Below, piece by piece: positions 8,238 to 16,909 of a DNA stretch of 64,000 bases. Position 1 is the stretch's first letter; the number at the start of each line of letters is the position of its first letter. Source of the stretch: Opitutaceae bacterium (GTDB taxonomy: Bacteria > Verrucomicrobiota > Verrucomicrobiia > Opitutales > Opitutaceae); NCBI GenBank assembly GCA_005799525.1, contig SYGN01000290.1, positions 17,535 to 81,534 of the forward strand, written 5' to 3'. The position numbers and the translations under genes are program-made. The notes below the pieces were generated by a model. The model did not search any database, was not told the DNA's origin, and saw only the letters and a list, made by a program, of their open reading frames with translations.

Positions 8238-9335
8238 CTACGCCGCCAGGCAGCGGACGGCCAACTCACGGAGGACTTCTTCCTGCTCGTGGGGGCGCTG
8301 GACGATTGCTTCGAAGGCGAAGAGGAAATCCTGCTGGTTGTCGATCAGGCGTCGCAGGTTCGGGAGCTTGGCACCGCTGGCGAGTTTGCCGACATACCAC
8401 GCGTTTTGGCTGAAGAGATTGTAGGAACTCTTTTCCGTCGCTCCGACGAACTTCGCGGCGTGGCTCGCTTGGGCTTTCGGCATGCCGTCGAGGCCGCGTG
8501 GGCCCAGACGGCAATCGCCGGAGTCGATCAGCGCGCGGACTTGGAGTAAGATGCGGTTGCGATTTTGCAGGGCGCTGATGACCGGGCGCGCGTCCCCGCC
8601 CGTGAAAAAATGGCGGCGCAGCGCGGCGAGCGTCCACTGCAGATCGCCGCTGAAAAATGCTTCCGCCGCTTCGAAGAAATCGCCCTCGGCGGTGTTGGCG
8701 GTGAGCTCAGCGACGTCGATTTCTTCGATGGCCGCGCCTTCTTTGGCGTGGGTGGCGAGCTTTCGGGTTTCCTCGACGAGGAGGCGGGTGTTGGCGCCGA
8801 CTTTGGCGAGGAGCAATTCAATGGCGCCGAGAGCGAATGTTGCGTCGAGCGAGCGCGCCTCGGCGAGCACGACCCCGGCGAGGGCGGCGGCGGCGTTGTC
8901 ACCATCGCCACCGGCGAGGGCGTAGTCGGCGTTTTTCTCGCACCACTTGGGAAACGAGCGGCGTTTGTCGATGGGCGCGGCGGTGATCAGGACGGCGGTT
9001 TCTTCGGGATTCAGCGACTCGAGGATCTGTTGCAGATCCTCGACGAGTCTGAGGGTGCTCTCAGCGCGGCCGGTGCCGGTGTCGGCCAGAAAATTGATAT
9101 CCTTGAACCACACGACGCGCTTGCCGCCGAACATCGAGACCGTCTGCACGCTCTCGCGGAAACGATTCACCGCGGCCTCGACTTCGCCGACGTTGCCGGA
9201 GAAACCGCTGATGACTTCGCGGGCATACTCGTCGGTGACCTCGGCGGCCAAGGCGTCGAAACGTTCCTTGCCGAGGCGGCCGACGAGAAAATCGTCGGAG
9301 CCGCCGACAAAGGTAAATTTTTTCGCGGGCGTCAT
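8238..9335 (-). CDS. holA: DNA polymerase III subunit delta
   Basis: A 365-residue clamp-loader subunit that opens the beta sliding clamp for loading on DNA. The order of segments is typical of HolA. It has a short N-terminal strand, a Rossmann-like AAA domain with FGGKRVVWFKDINFL near residue 70, then LITAAPIDKRRSFPKW, a helical lid and a C-terminal collar (LNPEE, LFSQNAWYVGKLA and the ending). Similarity in this family is low, so the call rests on overall pattern. The ATG at 9335 (MTPAKKFTFVGG) is preferred over an upstream start that would add a basic, non-homologous leader. It is divergent from arnT across 92 bases. Confidence 0.82.
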   Translation of the reverse strand: MTPAKKFTFVGGSDDFLVGRLGKERFDALAAEVTDEYAREVISGFSGNVGEVEAAVNRFRESVQTVSMFGGKRVVWFKDINFLADTGTGRAESTLRLVEDLQQILESLNPEETAVLITAAPIDKRRSFPKWCEKNADYALAGGDGDNAAAALAGVVLAEARSLDATFALGAIELLLAKVGANTRLLVEETRKLATHAKEGAAIEEIDVAELTANTAEGDFFEAAEAFFSGDLQWTLAALRRHFFTGGDARPVISALQNRNRILLQVRALIDSGDCRLGPRGLDGMPKAQASHAAKFVGATEKSSYNLFSQNAWYVGKLASGAKLPNLRRLIDNQQDFLFAFEAIVQRPHEQEEVLRELAVRCLAA

Positions 9336-9427
9336 GGATCGGGGGATTTGGTCGAGAAGCGGCGGCGGGCGCACGAAAAAAATCGCCACGCGCCGGGCCC
9401 GGCCCGAAGCTCCGACTCGAATTCGTG

Positions 9428-11134
9428 ATGGTTTCTCCTGAAAACTCCGACCTCTGCGCCGCCGACTCACCCTCGTGGACCCGAGATTTACTGCTCCTGA
9501 CGCTCGCGTTTGGCGCCCTGTTTTTCTTTCGCTTGGGGAGTTATCCGTTGAGCAATCCCGACGAAGGGCGCTATGCGGAGATCCCGCGCGAGATGGTGGC
9601 GAGCGGCGACTATGTGACGCCGCGGCTCAATGGCGTGGTTTATTTCGAGAAGCCGCCGCTGGTGTATTGGACGACGGCGGTGTGCCTGAAACTCTTCGGG
9701 CCGAGCGAATGGTCGATGCGGGCGACGCCGGCGTTGTTTGCGCTCGCGGGGGTGTTGCTCACCTATGCGGCGGGGCGACGGTTGCATGGGCGCGAGGCGG
9801 GGTTGCTGGCGGCGGTGGTACTCGGGACGTCGATCCTTTGGTTCGCCATCGCGAGGATAATGCTGCTCGACATGGCGGTGTCGGTGTTGATGAGCGCGAC
9901 GCTGTTTTGTTTTATTCTGGGCGTGCGCGAAGCCCCGGGTGTGCGGCGGCGGTGGTGGTTCTACGGGCTCTACGCGAGTGCGGCGTTGGCCACGCTGACG
10001 AAAGGGCTCATCGGGTTTCTCGTCACGGGTGCGGTGATGTTCTTGTGGTTGCTGATTTTCAACCAGTGGAAACGGCTGCGGCCGCTGCATCTGCCGAGTG
10101 GAATCGCGCTGTTTCTTTTGATCGTGGCACCGTGGCACCTCTTGGCGGCGCAGGCTAACGAGACGTGGGCGCACCGCTATTTTGTCTACGAACACTGGGA
10201 GCGCTTTACTACGCCGGCGGCATCGCGCCCGGGTGCGTGGCATTATTTTATCTGGATTGTGCTCGCGGGGCTGATCCCGTGGACGGGTTTTTTGTGGTCG
10301 GCGGTGCGCGCCGCGGTGCGCGGCGGTTGGGCGAAGAAAAATGAAAATGCCGATGCGTGGTTCTTCGTGGTCTGGATCGCGTTCATCTTTTTGTTTTTCT
10401 CCAAGTCGCACTCTAAGCTCGCGCCCTACATCGTGCCGATTTTTCCGGCGCTCGCAGTGGTGATCGGCGGTTGGCTGGCACCGGCGTTGCGGGCCGAAGA
10501 CGGTGCGAAGCGGATGCGGGTCGGGCTCGGCGGGTTTGCCTTTTTCTGCGGCTTGTTGGCGCTCGCGTTGTGTGTGGTGGTGATGCATCCGGCGCTCGTG
10601 CGGATGTCCGGCGAGCAGGCGCTCGCGCTGCAGATCCCCGCGTTCACGATGGCGGGGGTGCTGCTGATCGGGGGGATTATCACGCCGTGGTTGGCGAAGG
10701 TGCGCGGGGTGCGCGTGGCGGTGACGGGGCTCGTGACGACCATGGCGCTGTTTTTTCTGATCCTGACATTTGCCGCGCCCCATATCGCTAAGCCCGGCAC
10801 CCGGGCGCTCGCGGAGATGGTCACGGCGCGGGCGAAACCCGGTGACCGCGTGCTGCACTACCACGAGTTTTTCCACGACTTCACGTTTTACGCGCGGCGC
10901 GTGGTGGATGTGGTGGCGTTTAAGGGTGAACTCGAACTGGAGGAAGATGCCGTGGCGCGGGCGAGTGGGCGCTTTATGGAAGAGCCGAAATTTCGCGAGC
11001 TTTGGGCGGGTAGTGGTCGGGTGTGGGCTGTCGCGCGGAAGAAAGATCTCAAACTCCTCTTCGGCGATACGACGTTCCGTTATCATTTGATCGGGGAAAC
11101 CCGGGATCACAGCTTGTTGAGCAATCAACCCTAG
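9428..11134 (+). CDS. arnT: ArnT-type lipid A 4-amino-4-deoxy-L-arabinose transferase (GT39/GT83)
   Basis: A 568-residue polytopic glycosyltransferase of the inner membrane. Its periplasmic side transfers L-Ara4N from undecaprenyl phosphate to lipid A, which lowers surface charge and sensitivity to polymyxins. The first periplasmic loop carries NPDEGRYAEIPREM near residue 38, with the acidic pair needed for catalysis, followed by YFEKPPLVYW. Many hydrophobic helices follow, and then a soluble C-terminal domain from about residue 450. ATG at 9428 is used rather than the GTG one codon earlier. It heads the arn cluster and ends one base before arnB starts. Confidence 0.88.
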   Translation: MVSPENSDLCAADSPSWTRDLLLLTLAFGALFFFRLGSYPLSNPDEGRYAEIPREMVASGDYVTPRLNGVVYFEKPPLVYWTTAVCLKLFGPSEWSMRATPALFALAGVLLTYAAGRRLHGREAGLLAAVVLGTSILWFAIARIMLLDMAVSVLMSATLFCFILGVREAPGVRRRWWFYGLYASAALATLTKGLIGFLVTGAVMFLWLLIFNQWKRLRPLHLPSGIALFLLIVAPWHLLAAQANETWAHRYFVYEHWERFTTPAASRPGAWHYFIWIVLAGLIPWTGFLWSAVRAAVRGGWAKKNENADAWFFVVWIAFIFLFFSKSHSKLAPYIVPIFPALAVVIGGWLAPALRAEDGAKRMRVGLGGFAFFCGLLALALCVVVMHPALVRMSGEQALALQIPAFTMAGVLLIGGIITPWLAKVRGVRVAVTGLVTTMALFFLILTFAAPHIAKPGTRALAEMVTARAKPGDRVLHYHEFFHDFTFYARRVVDVVAFKGELELEEDAVARASGRFMEEPKFRELWAGSGRVWAVARKKDLKLLFGDTTFRYHLIGETRDHSLLSNQP

Positions 11135-11135
11135 T

Positions 11136-12302
11136 ATGTCCGCCTTTGCTGCCACTGCCGCCACACCCCACCTGCCGCTCACGCGCCCGACGATCGACGA
11201 GGAGACGATCGCGGGCGTCGCCGACGTGCTACGTTCCGGCTGGATTACGTCGGGGCCGAATGTGAAGGCGTTGGAGGCGAAACTTTCCGAGTATTGCAGC
11301 GGGCGGCCGGTGCGCGTTTTTAACTCGGGAACCTGCACGATGGAAATCGCGCTGCGCATCGCGGGGGTCGGCCCGGGTCACGAGGTCATCACGACGCCGC
11401 TCTCGTGGGTGGCGACGAGCAATGTGATCCTCGAAGTCGGCGCGCGACCGGTGTTCGTCGACATCGATCCGGTGACGCGGAACATCGATGTGAACCGGAT
11501 CGAGGCGGCGATCACGCCGGCGACGCGGGCGATCATCCCGGTCGATCTCGCGGGTCTGCCGGTGGATCGCGATCCACTCTACGCCATCGCGAAAAAACAC
11601 CACTTGCGGGTAGTGGAAGACGCCGCGCAGTCCTACGGTACGACATGGAACGGGAAACGTATCGGTGCCATCGGCGACTTGGTGTCGTTCAGTTTTCATC
11701 CCAATAAAAACGTCACGACGATCGAAGGCGGCGCGCTCGTCATGAACACCGAAGTCGAAGCCAAGCTGGCCGAACAATACCGATTGCAGGGTGTGGTGCG
11801 GTCAGGTTTCGACGGCATGGAGGTCGAGATAGTCGGCGGAAAATTTAACCTCACGGATGTCGCCGCACGGGTGGGGCTCGGGCAGTTGCCGCGCATTGAC
11901 GAATTCAACGGGAAACGCCGCGAACTCGCCCGCGCTTATTTTGAGTTGTTCGCGCGGCCGGCGGTGCGCGCCTTGGGGTGGGGGCTCCCGGTAGCAGATT
12001 TTCAGCAAACGAACTGGCACATGTTTCAAGTCGTGCTACCCGAGGCGCGTCTGACAATCAAGCGGGCGGAGGTGATGGCCAAGCTGCACGCCGCCGGCAT
12101 CGGCTCGGGCGTGCATTATCCGGCGATCCATCTCTTTGCGGTCTACCGCCGTCTCGGTTGGAAGGACGGAGACTTTCCGTTGGCGGAGGCGATCTGTCGT
12201 TCGATTCTGACGCTCCCACTTTTCCCGGCGATGACTCGCGCTGATGCGGAACGGGTGGTCGACACGCTGGCCGAGATTGTGTCGGCTCACTTGCACTCAT
12301 GA
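11136..12302 (+). CDS. arnB: ArnB-type UDP-4-amino-4-deoxy-L-arabinose aminotransferase (DegT/DnrJ/EryC1)
   Basis: A 388-residue PLP-dependent sugar aminotransferase of the DegT family, which in this pathway converts UDP-4-keto-arabinose to UDP-L-Ara4N. The PLP-binding lysine is in SFHPNKNVTTIEGG near residue 190; NSGTCTMEIAL near residue 63 binds the phosphate, and VVEDAAQSYG holds the pyridine-binding Asp. DegT enzymes are involved in several sugar pathways, so the specific role comes from the flanking arnT and arnC. The ATG is one base after the arnT stop. Confidence 0.87.
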   Translation: MSAFAATAATPHLPLTRPTIDEETIAGVADVLRSGWITSGPNVKALEAKLSEYCSGRPVRVFNSGTCTMEIALRIAGVGPGHEVITTPLSWVATSNVILEVGARPVFVDIDPVTRNIDVNRIEAAITPATRAIIPVDLAGLPVDRDPLYAIAKKHHLRVVEDAAQSYGTTWNGKRIGAIGDLVSFSFHPNKNVTTIEGGALVMNTEVEAKLAEQYRLQGVVRSGFDGMEVEIVGGKFNLTDVAARVGLGQLPRIDEFNGKRRELARAYFELFARPAVRALGWGLPVADFQQTNWHMFQVVLPEARLTIKRAEVMAKLHAAGIGSGVHYPAIHLFAVYRRLGWKDGDFPLAEAICRSILTLPLFPAMTRADAERVVDTLAEIVSAHLHS

Positions 12303-12327
12303 TGGGACCGACCAAGCCAAACTATCC

Positions 12328-12346
12328 CCTGCAAGCAGGCTCCTCC
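12328..12346. repeat. Single REP unit in the arnB-arnC gap
   Basis: CCTGCAAGCAGGCTCCTCC is the same palindromic core as the REPIN-like repeats at 8034 and 36128, but present only once. It lies in the 92-base gap between arnB and arnC. Confidence 0.7.
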
Positions 12347-12394
12347 CACAAGCCCTGAGTGGGCTCGGCCAGCGACGCCCCTACGCCTTGTTCC

Positions 12395-13354
12395 ATGAGT
12401 GCCACCCCGACCATTCCGCTCTCGATTGTCATCCCGATTTACAATGAGGAGTTGAATCTCCCCACGCTCTTCGCGCGCCTCTATCCGGTGCTCGATGCGC
12501 TGGGTCGGCGCTACGAGATCGTCTTCACCAACGACGGTAGCGCGGACCGCTCCTTCGCATTATTGCAGGCACAACATGCGGCACGACCCGACGTGACGCG
12601 GGTGATTGATTTTAACAGCAACTACGGTCAGCACATGGCGATCATGGCGGCGTTTGAGCGGGCGCGCGGTGAGGTGATCGTGACCTTGGATGCGGATCTG
12701 CAGAATCCGCCCGAGGAAATCCCCAAGCTGCTCGAAAAAATCGGTGCGGGGCACGATTACGTGGGAGGCTTTCGGATCAACCGCCAGGATTCGCTCTTCC
12801 GCACCTGCGCTTCGCGCTTGATCAACTTCGTGCGCGAAAAAACCACGAGCATCGAAATGACCGACCAAGGGTGTATGCTCCGCGCCTACAAACGTGAGAT
12901 CGTTGAGGCCATCGTGAGGAGCGGTGCGATCAACACGTTTATCCCCGCGCTCGCGTACAGCTTCGCGGGCAATCCGGCGGAAGTCGGCGTGAAGCACGAA
13001 GAGCGGCACGCGGGTGTGTCGAACTATTCGTTCTACAGCCTGATTCGGCTGAACTTCGATTTGATCACGGGTTTCTCTTTGGCGCCGCTGCAGTATTTCA
13101 CGATGTTCGCCGGACTGAGTGCGGCCGGAAGTTTCTTGCTCGTGCTGATTCTGGCCTATCGTCGGCTTTTCCTCGGGGCGGAAGCGGAAGGCATCTTCAC
13201 GTTGTTCGGGATTCTGTTCTTCCTGTTGAGCGTGGCGATGATCGGCATCGGACTGATCGGTGAATACGTCGGCCGCACCTACCAAGTCGTGCGTGCGCGC
13301 CAGCGCTACCACGTGCGGGAAACGTTGGAGACGAAGAGCGAGGGTTCCCAGTGA
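12395..13354 (+). CDS. arnC: ArnC-type undecaprenyl-phosphate Ara4FN transferase (GT2)
   Basis: A 319-residue GT2 glycosyltransferase that moves formylated Ara4N from UDP to undecaprenyl phosphate on the cytoplasmic face of the membrane. LSIVIPIYNEELNL starts the GT-A fold, DADLQNPPEEI is the acidic nucleotide-sugar site near residue 97, and FRINRQDSLFR and GCMLRAYKREIV match ArnC closely. Two membrane helices occupy residues about 235-300, followed by IGLIGEYVGRTY. The ATG at 12395 begins right before the GT2 fold; the earlier in-frame ATG at 12359 would add 12 unrelated residues. A decayed toxin gene follows after 4 bases. Confidence 0.9.
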   Translation: MSATPTIPLSIVIPIYNEELNLPTLFARLYPVLDALGRRYEIVFTNDGSADRSFALLQAQHAARPDVTRVIDFNSNYGQHMAIMAAFERARGEVIVTLDADLQNPPEEIPKLLEKIGAGHDYVGGFRINRQDSLFRTCASRLINFVREKTTSIEMTDQGCMLRAYKREIVEAIVRSGAINTFIPALAYSFAGNPAEVGVKHEERHAGVSNYSFYSLIRLNFDLITGFSLAPLQYFTMFAGLSAAGSFLLVLILAYRRLFLGAEAEGIFTLFGILFFLLSVAMIGIGLIGEYVGRTYQVVRARQRYHVRETLETKSEGSQ

Positions 13355-13358
13355 GATC

Positions 13359-13676
13359 ATGAATTATGCCGTCGTTTACACCAAGCAGGCGCAGACCGAG
13401 TTGCTTAGGTTTCCCGATAAGATTTAACGGTAACTCGCGACCAAGATTTCGCGTCTGCAGCCCGGCTTTACTGGCGATATCAAAAAACTGCAGGCCACGG
13501 ACAACGTCTATCGTCTTCGGTCGGGGGATTTCAGGATTCTGTTTGAAGTCGAAGGATCAACCTTTGTTATCCGCACCATCCGTGATCGAAAGGAAGCCCA
13601 TGAACAAGCCCGCCCTAAAAGAAACCCTCTCGCAGATTCAGCGGCAGCGCGGAGCGCTTGCCAAGGTGCGGGCTGA
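13359..13676 (+). pseudogene. RelE/ParE-type toxin, disrupted by two in-frame stops
   Basis: Reading from ATG 13359, the frame gives MNYAVVYTKQAQTELLRFPD and then hits TAA at 13425 and again at 13431. The same frame resumes with TKISRLQPGF, YRLRSGDFRILFEVEG and IRTIRDRKEAHEQ, the last two being the core strands of RelE/ParE ribonuclease or gyrase toxins. The frame ends at TGA 13674-13676, inside the antitoxin gene. With both stops the toxin cannot be made full length unless translation restarts downstream. A sequencing error would have to hit two codons six bases apart. It sits between arnC and arnA. Confidence 0.72.
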
Positions 13677-13809
13677 AGCTGAGGACTTGGAAGACTGCCT
13701 CGCCATTTTGGAGGCCCGTGCGAGAGATACTGGCGAACGGCTGCCGATGGCCGCCGTGCATCGCCGGGTCGCGGGGGCGCGGCGTTCCGGTGCGGTTGCC
13801 GTGAAGTGA
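13600..13809 (+). CDS. Putative antitoxin partner of the broken RelE/ParE toxin
   Basis: A 69-residue, Arg- and Ala-rich helical protein (MNKPALKETLSQIQRQRG at the start, RRVAGARRSGAVAVK at the end) encoded just after and overlapping the toxin remnant by 77 bases. Its size, position and charge fit a RelE-family antitoxin, but I recognise no named antitoxin domain. Its TGA overlaps the GTG start of the following arnA gene (GTGA), so it may now serve mainly as the translational coupler for arnA. The frame is intact. Confidence 0.6.
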   Translation: MNKPALKETLSQIQRQRGALAKVRAEAEDLEDCLAILEARARDTGERLPMAAVHRRVAGARRSGAVAVK

Positions 13810-14729
13810 GCGCCAAGCCCCGCATTTTGTTTTTCGGTTATAGCGAAGTCGGCTTTTCGTGTTTGTCACTGCTCTTGGAGCGCGGAGACAATATCGTGGC
13901 GCTCATCACCCACGAAGATAATCCCTTCGAGAAGATCTGGTTCAAGACGCCGGCGGTGGCTGCCCGCGAAAAAGGGATTCCCGTTTACACGCCGGAGTCG
14001 GTCAACACTCCTGAGTGGCGGGAAAAAATCGCGGCGCTCCGGCCCGATCTGATTCTATCGGTTTACTACCGGCACATGATCGGGACCAAGCTTCTCACCC
14101 TCCCACCGCTCGGAGCTTGGAACCTGCACGGTTCGCTCCTGCCAAAATACCGCGGTCGCGCGCCCATCAACTGGGCGGTGCTCCACGGCGAAGCGCGCAT
14201 GGGCATGACGCTGCACCGCATGGTGAAGTCGGCCGACGCCGGCGCGATCGTCGATCAGGACGGCGCGGACATCGGTCCGCGCGACACTGCGGAGCAGGCG
14301 TTTCGCAAAGTGCTTCCCTGCGCGCGTCGCGTGCTCGCTCGGCAGATCGATGCGCTGCTCGCAGGCATGGCGACGGAAACGCCGCAGGACGAGGCTCAGG
14401 CGAATTATTTTGGCGGGAGAAAACCTGAGGACGGGCGGATCGTTTGGACGCAGACTTCGCGGCAAATTTTCAATTTGATCCGCGCGGTGACTGATCCGTA
14501 TCCCGGGGCGTTCGCGGAGATCAGCGGGGCGCGGTTGATGGTATGGTGGGCGGAAATGGATACGCCGGCGACGCACGCGATGGCGGTCCGGCCGGCGGCG
14601 GCGGGAGCGGTGTTGTCGCTCGTTCCGCTGGTCGTGGCGACGGGTGATGGAGCGATCGAATTGACGAAGACGGAGTGGCGGGGCGGGACGGCACCGGCGG
14701 ACTGGCAAGCCGGACAAAGGCTCGCCTAA
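13806..14729 (+). CDS. arnA: ArnA formyltransferase as a separate protein (UDP-L-Ara4N formyltransferase)
   Basis: A 307-residue methionyl-tRNA formyltransferase-like enzyme that formylates UDP-L-Ara4N with N10-formyl-THF. The catalytic triad is visible: Asn and His in NLHGSLLPKYRGRAPINW near residue 107 and Asp in SADAGAIV near residue 143. FGYSEVGFSCL and ITHEDNPFEKIWFKTP are specific to the ArnA formyltransferase domain. In enterobacteria this is the N-terminal half of one bifunctional protein; here it is a free-standing gene, with the dehydrogenase half encoded next, 41 bases downstream. Start is GTG, overlapping the preceding antitoxin stop. Confidence 0.88.
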   Translation: MSAKPRILFFGYSEVGFSCLSLLLERGDNIVALITHEDNPFEKIWFKTPAVAAREKGIPVYTPESVNTPEWREKIAALRPDLILSVYYRHMIGTKLLTLPPLGAWNLHGSLLPKYRGRAPINWAVLHGEARMGMTLHRMVKSADAGAIVDQDGADIGPRDTAEQAFRKVLPCARRVLARQIDALLAGMATETPQDEAQANYFGGRKPEDGRIVWTQTSRQIFNLIRAVTDPYPGAFAEISGARLMVWWAEMDTPATHAMAVRPAAAGAVLSLVPLVVATGDGAIELTKTEWRGGTAPADWQAGQRLA

Positions 14730-14770
14730 CCGAAACGTTTCCTTCCAAGTTCAGGTTCAAATCATACCTC

Positions 14771-15808
14771 ATGCCTCTTAAAATTCTCATTCTCGGCGTC
14801 AACGGTTTTATCGGCAGCTCGCTCACGCGGGCCATTCTCAAACAGAAAGATTGGGAGGTCTACGGCATGGATATCGGCTCCCATAAATTGGAGGACAGCT
14901 TGGGCAATCCGCGCTTCAAGTTCGTCGAGGGCGATATCACGATCAACAAGGAGTATATTGAGTATCATGTGAAGAAGTGCGACGCGGTCATCCCGCTCGT
15001 TGCGATCGCGAATCCGATCCAATACGTGAAGGATCCGTTGCGCGTTTTCGAACTCGATTTCGAGGCCAACCTCGCGGTCGTCCGCTACTGCGCAAACTAC
15101 AAGAAACGCATTATCTTTCCGTCGACGTCCGAAGTCTACGGCATGAGCGCGGACGCCAAGCTCGACGAAGCGACGACGAGCCTCGTCTATGGACCGATCG
15201 AGCGGCAGCGCTGGATTTATGCGTGCTCGAAGCAGCTGTTGGACCGCGTGATTTATGCCTATGGCGTGCGCGACAACGTAGATTACACGCTGTTCCGTCC
15301 CTTCAACTGGATTGGGCCGCAGCTCGACGATGTGATGGAGCCGAAGGAGGGTAGCTCGCGGTTGTTCACGCAGTTTATCTCGAACGTGATTTTCAAGAAG
15401 CCGCTGCAGCTCGTGGACGGTGGCAAGCAGAGCCGTTCGTTTACCTTCATCGACGACGGCGTCGACGCGCTGCTGCGCATTATTGAGAACAAAAATGGCT
15501 GTGCTTCACGGCAGATTTTCAACATCGGCAATCCGCGCAACGACGTGAGCGTGGCGGAGCTCGCGAAGATGATCATCACGGCGTTCAAGGATTATCCGGA
15601 CTACGCGGAGCATGTGCAGGCGGCCAAGACGGTGGTCGTGCCGTCGGGAAAATATTTCGGGAAATATTATCAGGATATCCAGAAGCGCGTGCCGTCGATC
15701 GCGGCGGCGAAGAAACACCTCGGGTGGACGCCGAAGGTGGGATTGAAGAAGGCGATCAAGCTGACGCTCGATTATCACCTCGCGCACAAGGATTATCAGC
15801 TGGAGTGA
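14771..15808 (+). CDS. arnA: ArnA decarboxylase/dehydrogenase as a separate protein (UDP-glucuronate oxidative decarboxylase)
   Basis: A 345-residue short-chain dehydrogenase of the extended type that oxidises and decarboxylates UDP-glucuronate to UDP-4-keto-pentose. The NAD-binding glycine motif is GVNGFIG at residues 9-15, STSEVYGM near 120 holds the catalytic Ser and Glu, and TLFRPFNWIGP, the Ser-Arg-rich loop KQSRSFTFIDDG and FNIGNP follow as in the C-terminal half of ArnA. Length and start (ATG 14771) fit this domain alone. No fusion to the formyltransferase exists here: there is a clear stop and a 41-base gap. Confidence 0.9.
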   Translation: MPLKILILGVNGFIGSSLTRAILKQKDWEVYGMDIGSHKLEDSLGNPRFKFVEGDITINKEYIEYHVKKCDAVIPLVAIANPIQYVKDPLRVFELDFEANLAVVRYCANYKKRIIFPSTSEVYGMSADAKLDEATTSLVYGPIERQRWIYACSKQLLDRVIYAYGVRDNVDYTLFRPFNWIGPQLDDVMEPKEGSSRLFTQFISNVIFKKPLQLVDGGKQSRSFTFIDDGVDALLRIIENKNGCASRQIFNIGNPRNDVSVAELAKMIITAFKDYPDYAEHVQAAKTVVVPSGKYFGKYYQDIQKRVPSIAAAKKHLGWTPKVGLKKAIKLTLDYHLAHKDYQLE

Positions 15809-15834
15809 GCGAGTCGCGAGGTCGGCGCTCGGTT

Positions 15835-15886
15835 GCGGGCGATTCGGGTCCAAGTGATTTTCCATCGCCCGCCAGCGGGCTCCTAC
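15835..15886. repeat. REP pair directly upstream of arnD
   Basis: GCGGGCGAT at 15835-15843 faces ATCGCCCGCCAGCGGGCTCC plus TAC at 15864-15886; the latter is a variant REP core with CAGCG in the loop. It ends 10 bases before the arnD ATG and so is transcribed within the operon, where its hairpin may affect arnD translation or mRNA stability. Confidence 0.65.
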
Positions 15887-15896
15887 TTCCAAACCC

Positions 15897-16799
15897 ATGC
15901 GCCTTGTGCTCAAAGTTGATGTCGATACCGACCGCGGCACGCGCGAGGGTGTGCCGAATCTCGTGGCGGACTGTCGCGAAGCCGGGGCGCCGGCGTGTTT
16001 CTTGTTTTCGCTGGGACCGGACCAGACTGGGCGGGCGATCAGCCGCGTGTTTCGGCCCGGTTTTTTCCAGAAAGTTAGTCGTACGAGTGTCGTGCAGATT
16101 TATGGGCTGCGCACGCTGCTCAACGGCACCTTGCTGCCGGCGCCGCAGATCGGACGTCGCAACGCGGCGGTGATGCGGAGCGTGCGCGACGCGGGTTACG
16201 AGGTCGGCATCCACTGTCACAATCACTACCGCTGGCAGGATTATTTGGAGCGGATGTCACTCGCGGAAGTGCGCGAAGAGCTGGTCGCGGCGCGGGCGGA
16301 GTTTTTGCGGATTTTCGGTACGGAAGCGCAGACGGCGGGCGCGCCCGGCTGGCAGAGCAACGCCAAGAGCCGCGAGGTCTACGACGAGGTGACTCTGCTC
16401 TATGCGAGCGACACGCGGGGCGGGGCGCCGTTTTTCCCGCGCATCGGCGGGAAGGTTTTCAGGACGTTGGAGATTCCGAGCACGCTGCCGACCTTCGACG
16501 AGCTGATGGGGCGGCCGGAATATCCGGATAACAAGCTTGTCGCGCACTATCTTGGCCTGATGAAGGCGGATGCGGCGCGCACGCAGGTGTTTACGTTGCA
16601 CGCGGAGATCGAGGGCATGGGGCGGAGAGGGTTGTTCCGGGAATTGCTCGGGGCGTGCTCGGTTGAGGGCGTGGAGTTTATCCGGATGGATGACTATGCG
16701 CGCGAACTGCTGGCCAACCGGGCGGCGATCCCGGTGCGCGATCAGGTGATGGCGGAGATCGACGGCCGCTCGGGCGTTGTCGCGGTGCAGGCGGCGTGA
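15897..16799 (+). CDS. arnD: ArnD-type deformylase (polysaccharide deacetylase superfamily)
   Basis: A 300-residue metal-dependent deacetylase-fold enzyme that removes the formyl group from undecaprenyl-phosphate-Ara4FN. The start LKVDVDTDRGTREGVP is nearly diagnostic of ArnD and holds the catalytic and metal Asp residues; FSLGPDQTGR, YEVGIHCHNHYRWQ (metal His pair), APGWQSNAKS and the closing VFTLHAEIEG agree throughout. It is the last gene of the arn cluster. Neither the arnE/arnF flippase nor a UDP-glucose 6-dehydrogenase lies in this window. Confidence 0.93.
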   Translation: MRLVLKVDVDTDRGTREGVPNLVADCREAGAPACFLFSLGPDQTGRAISRVFRPGFFQKVSRTSVVQIYGLRTLLNGTLLPAPQIGRRNAAVMRSVRDAGYEVGIHCHNHYRWQDYLERMSLAEVREELVAARAEFLRIFGTEAQTAGAPGWQSNAKSREVYDEVTLLYASDTRGGAPFFPRIGGKVFRTLEIPSTLPTFDELMGRPEYPDNKLVAHYLGLMKADAARTQVFTLHAEIEGMGRRGLFRELLGACSVEGVEFIRMDDYARELLANRAAIPVRDQVMAEIDGRSGVVAVQAA

Positions 16800-16909
16800 A
16801 GCAGGACGGGTGGCGAGCGGTGGGGAGTTCCGCCTTCAGGCGGGTATCGGGCGAAGCTCGGAACCGCCTAAAAGAGAGACTCCGAACTCGGCGGACGAGA
16901 GCGGTGGGA

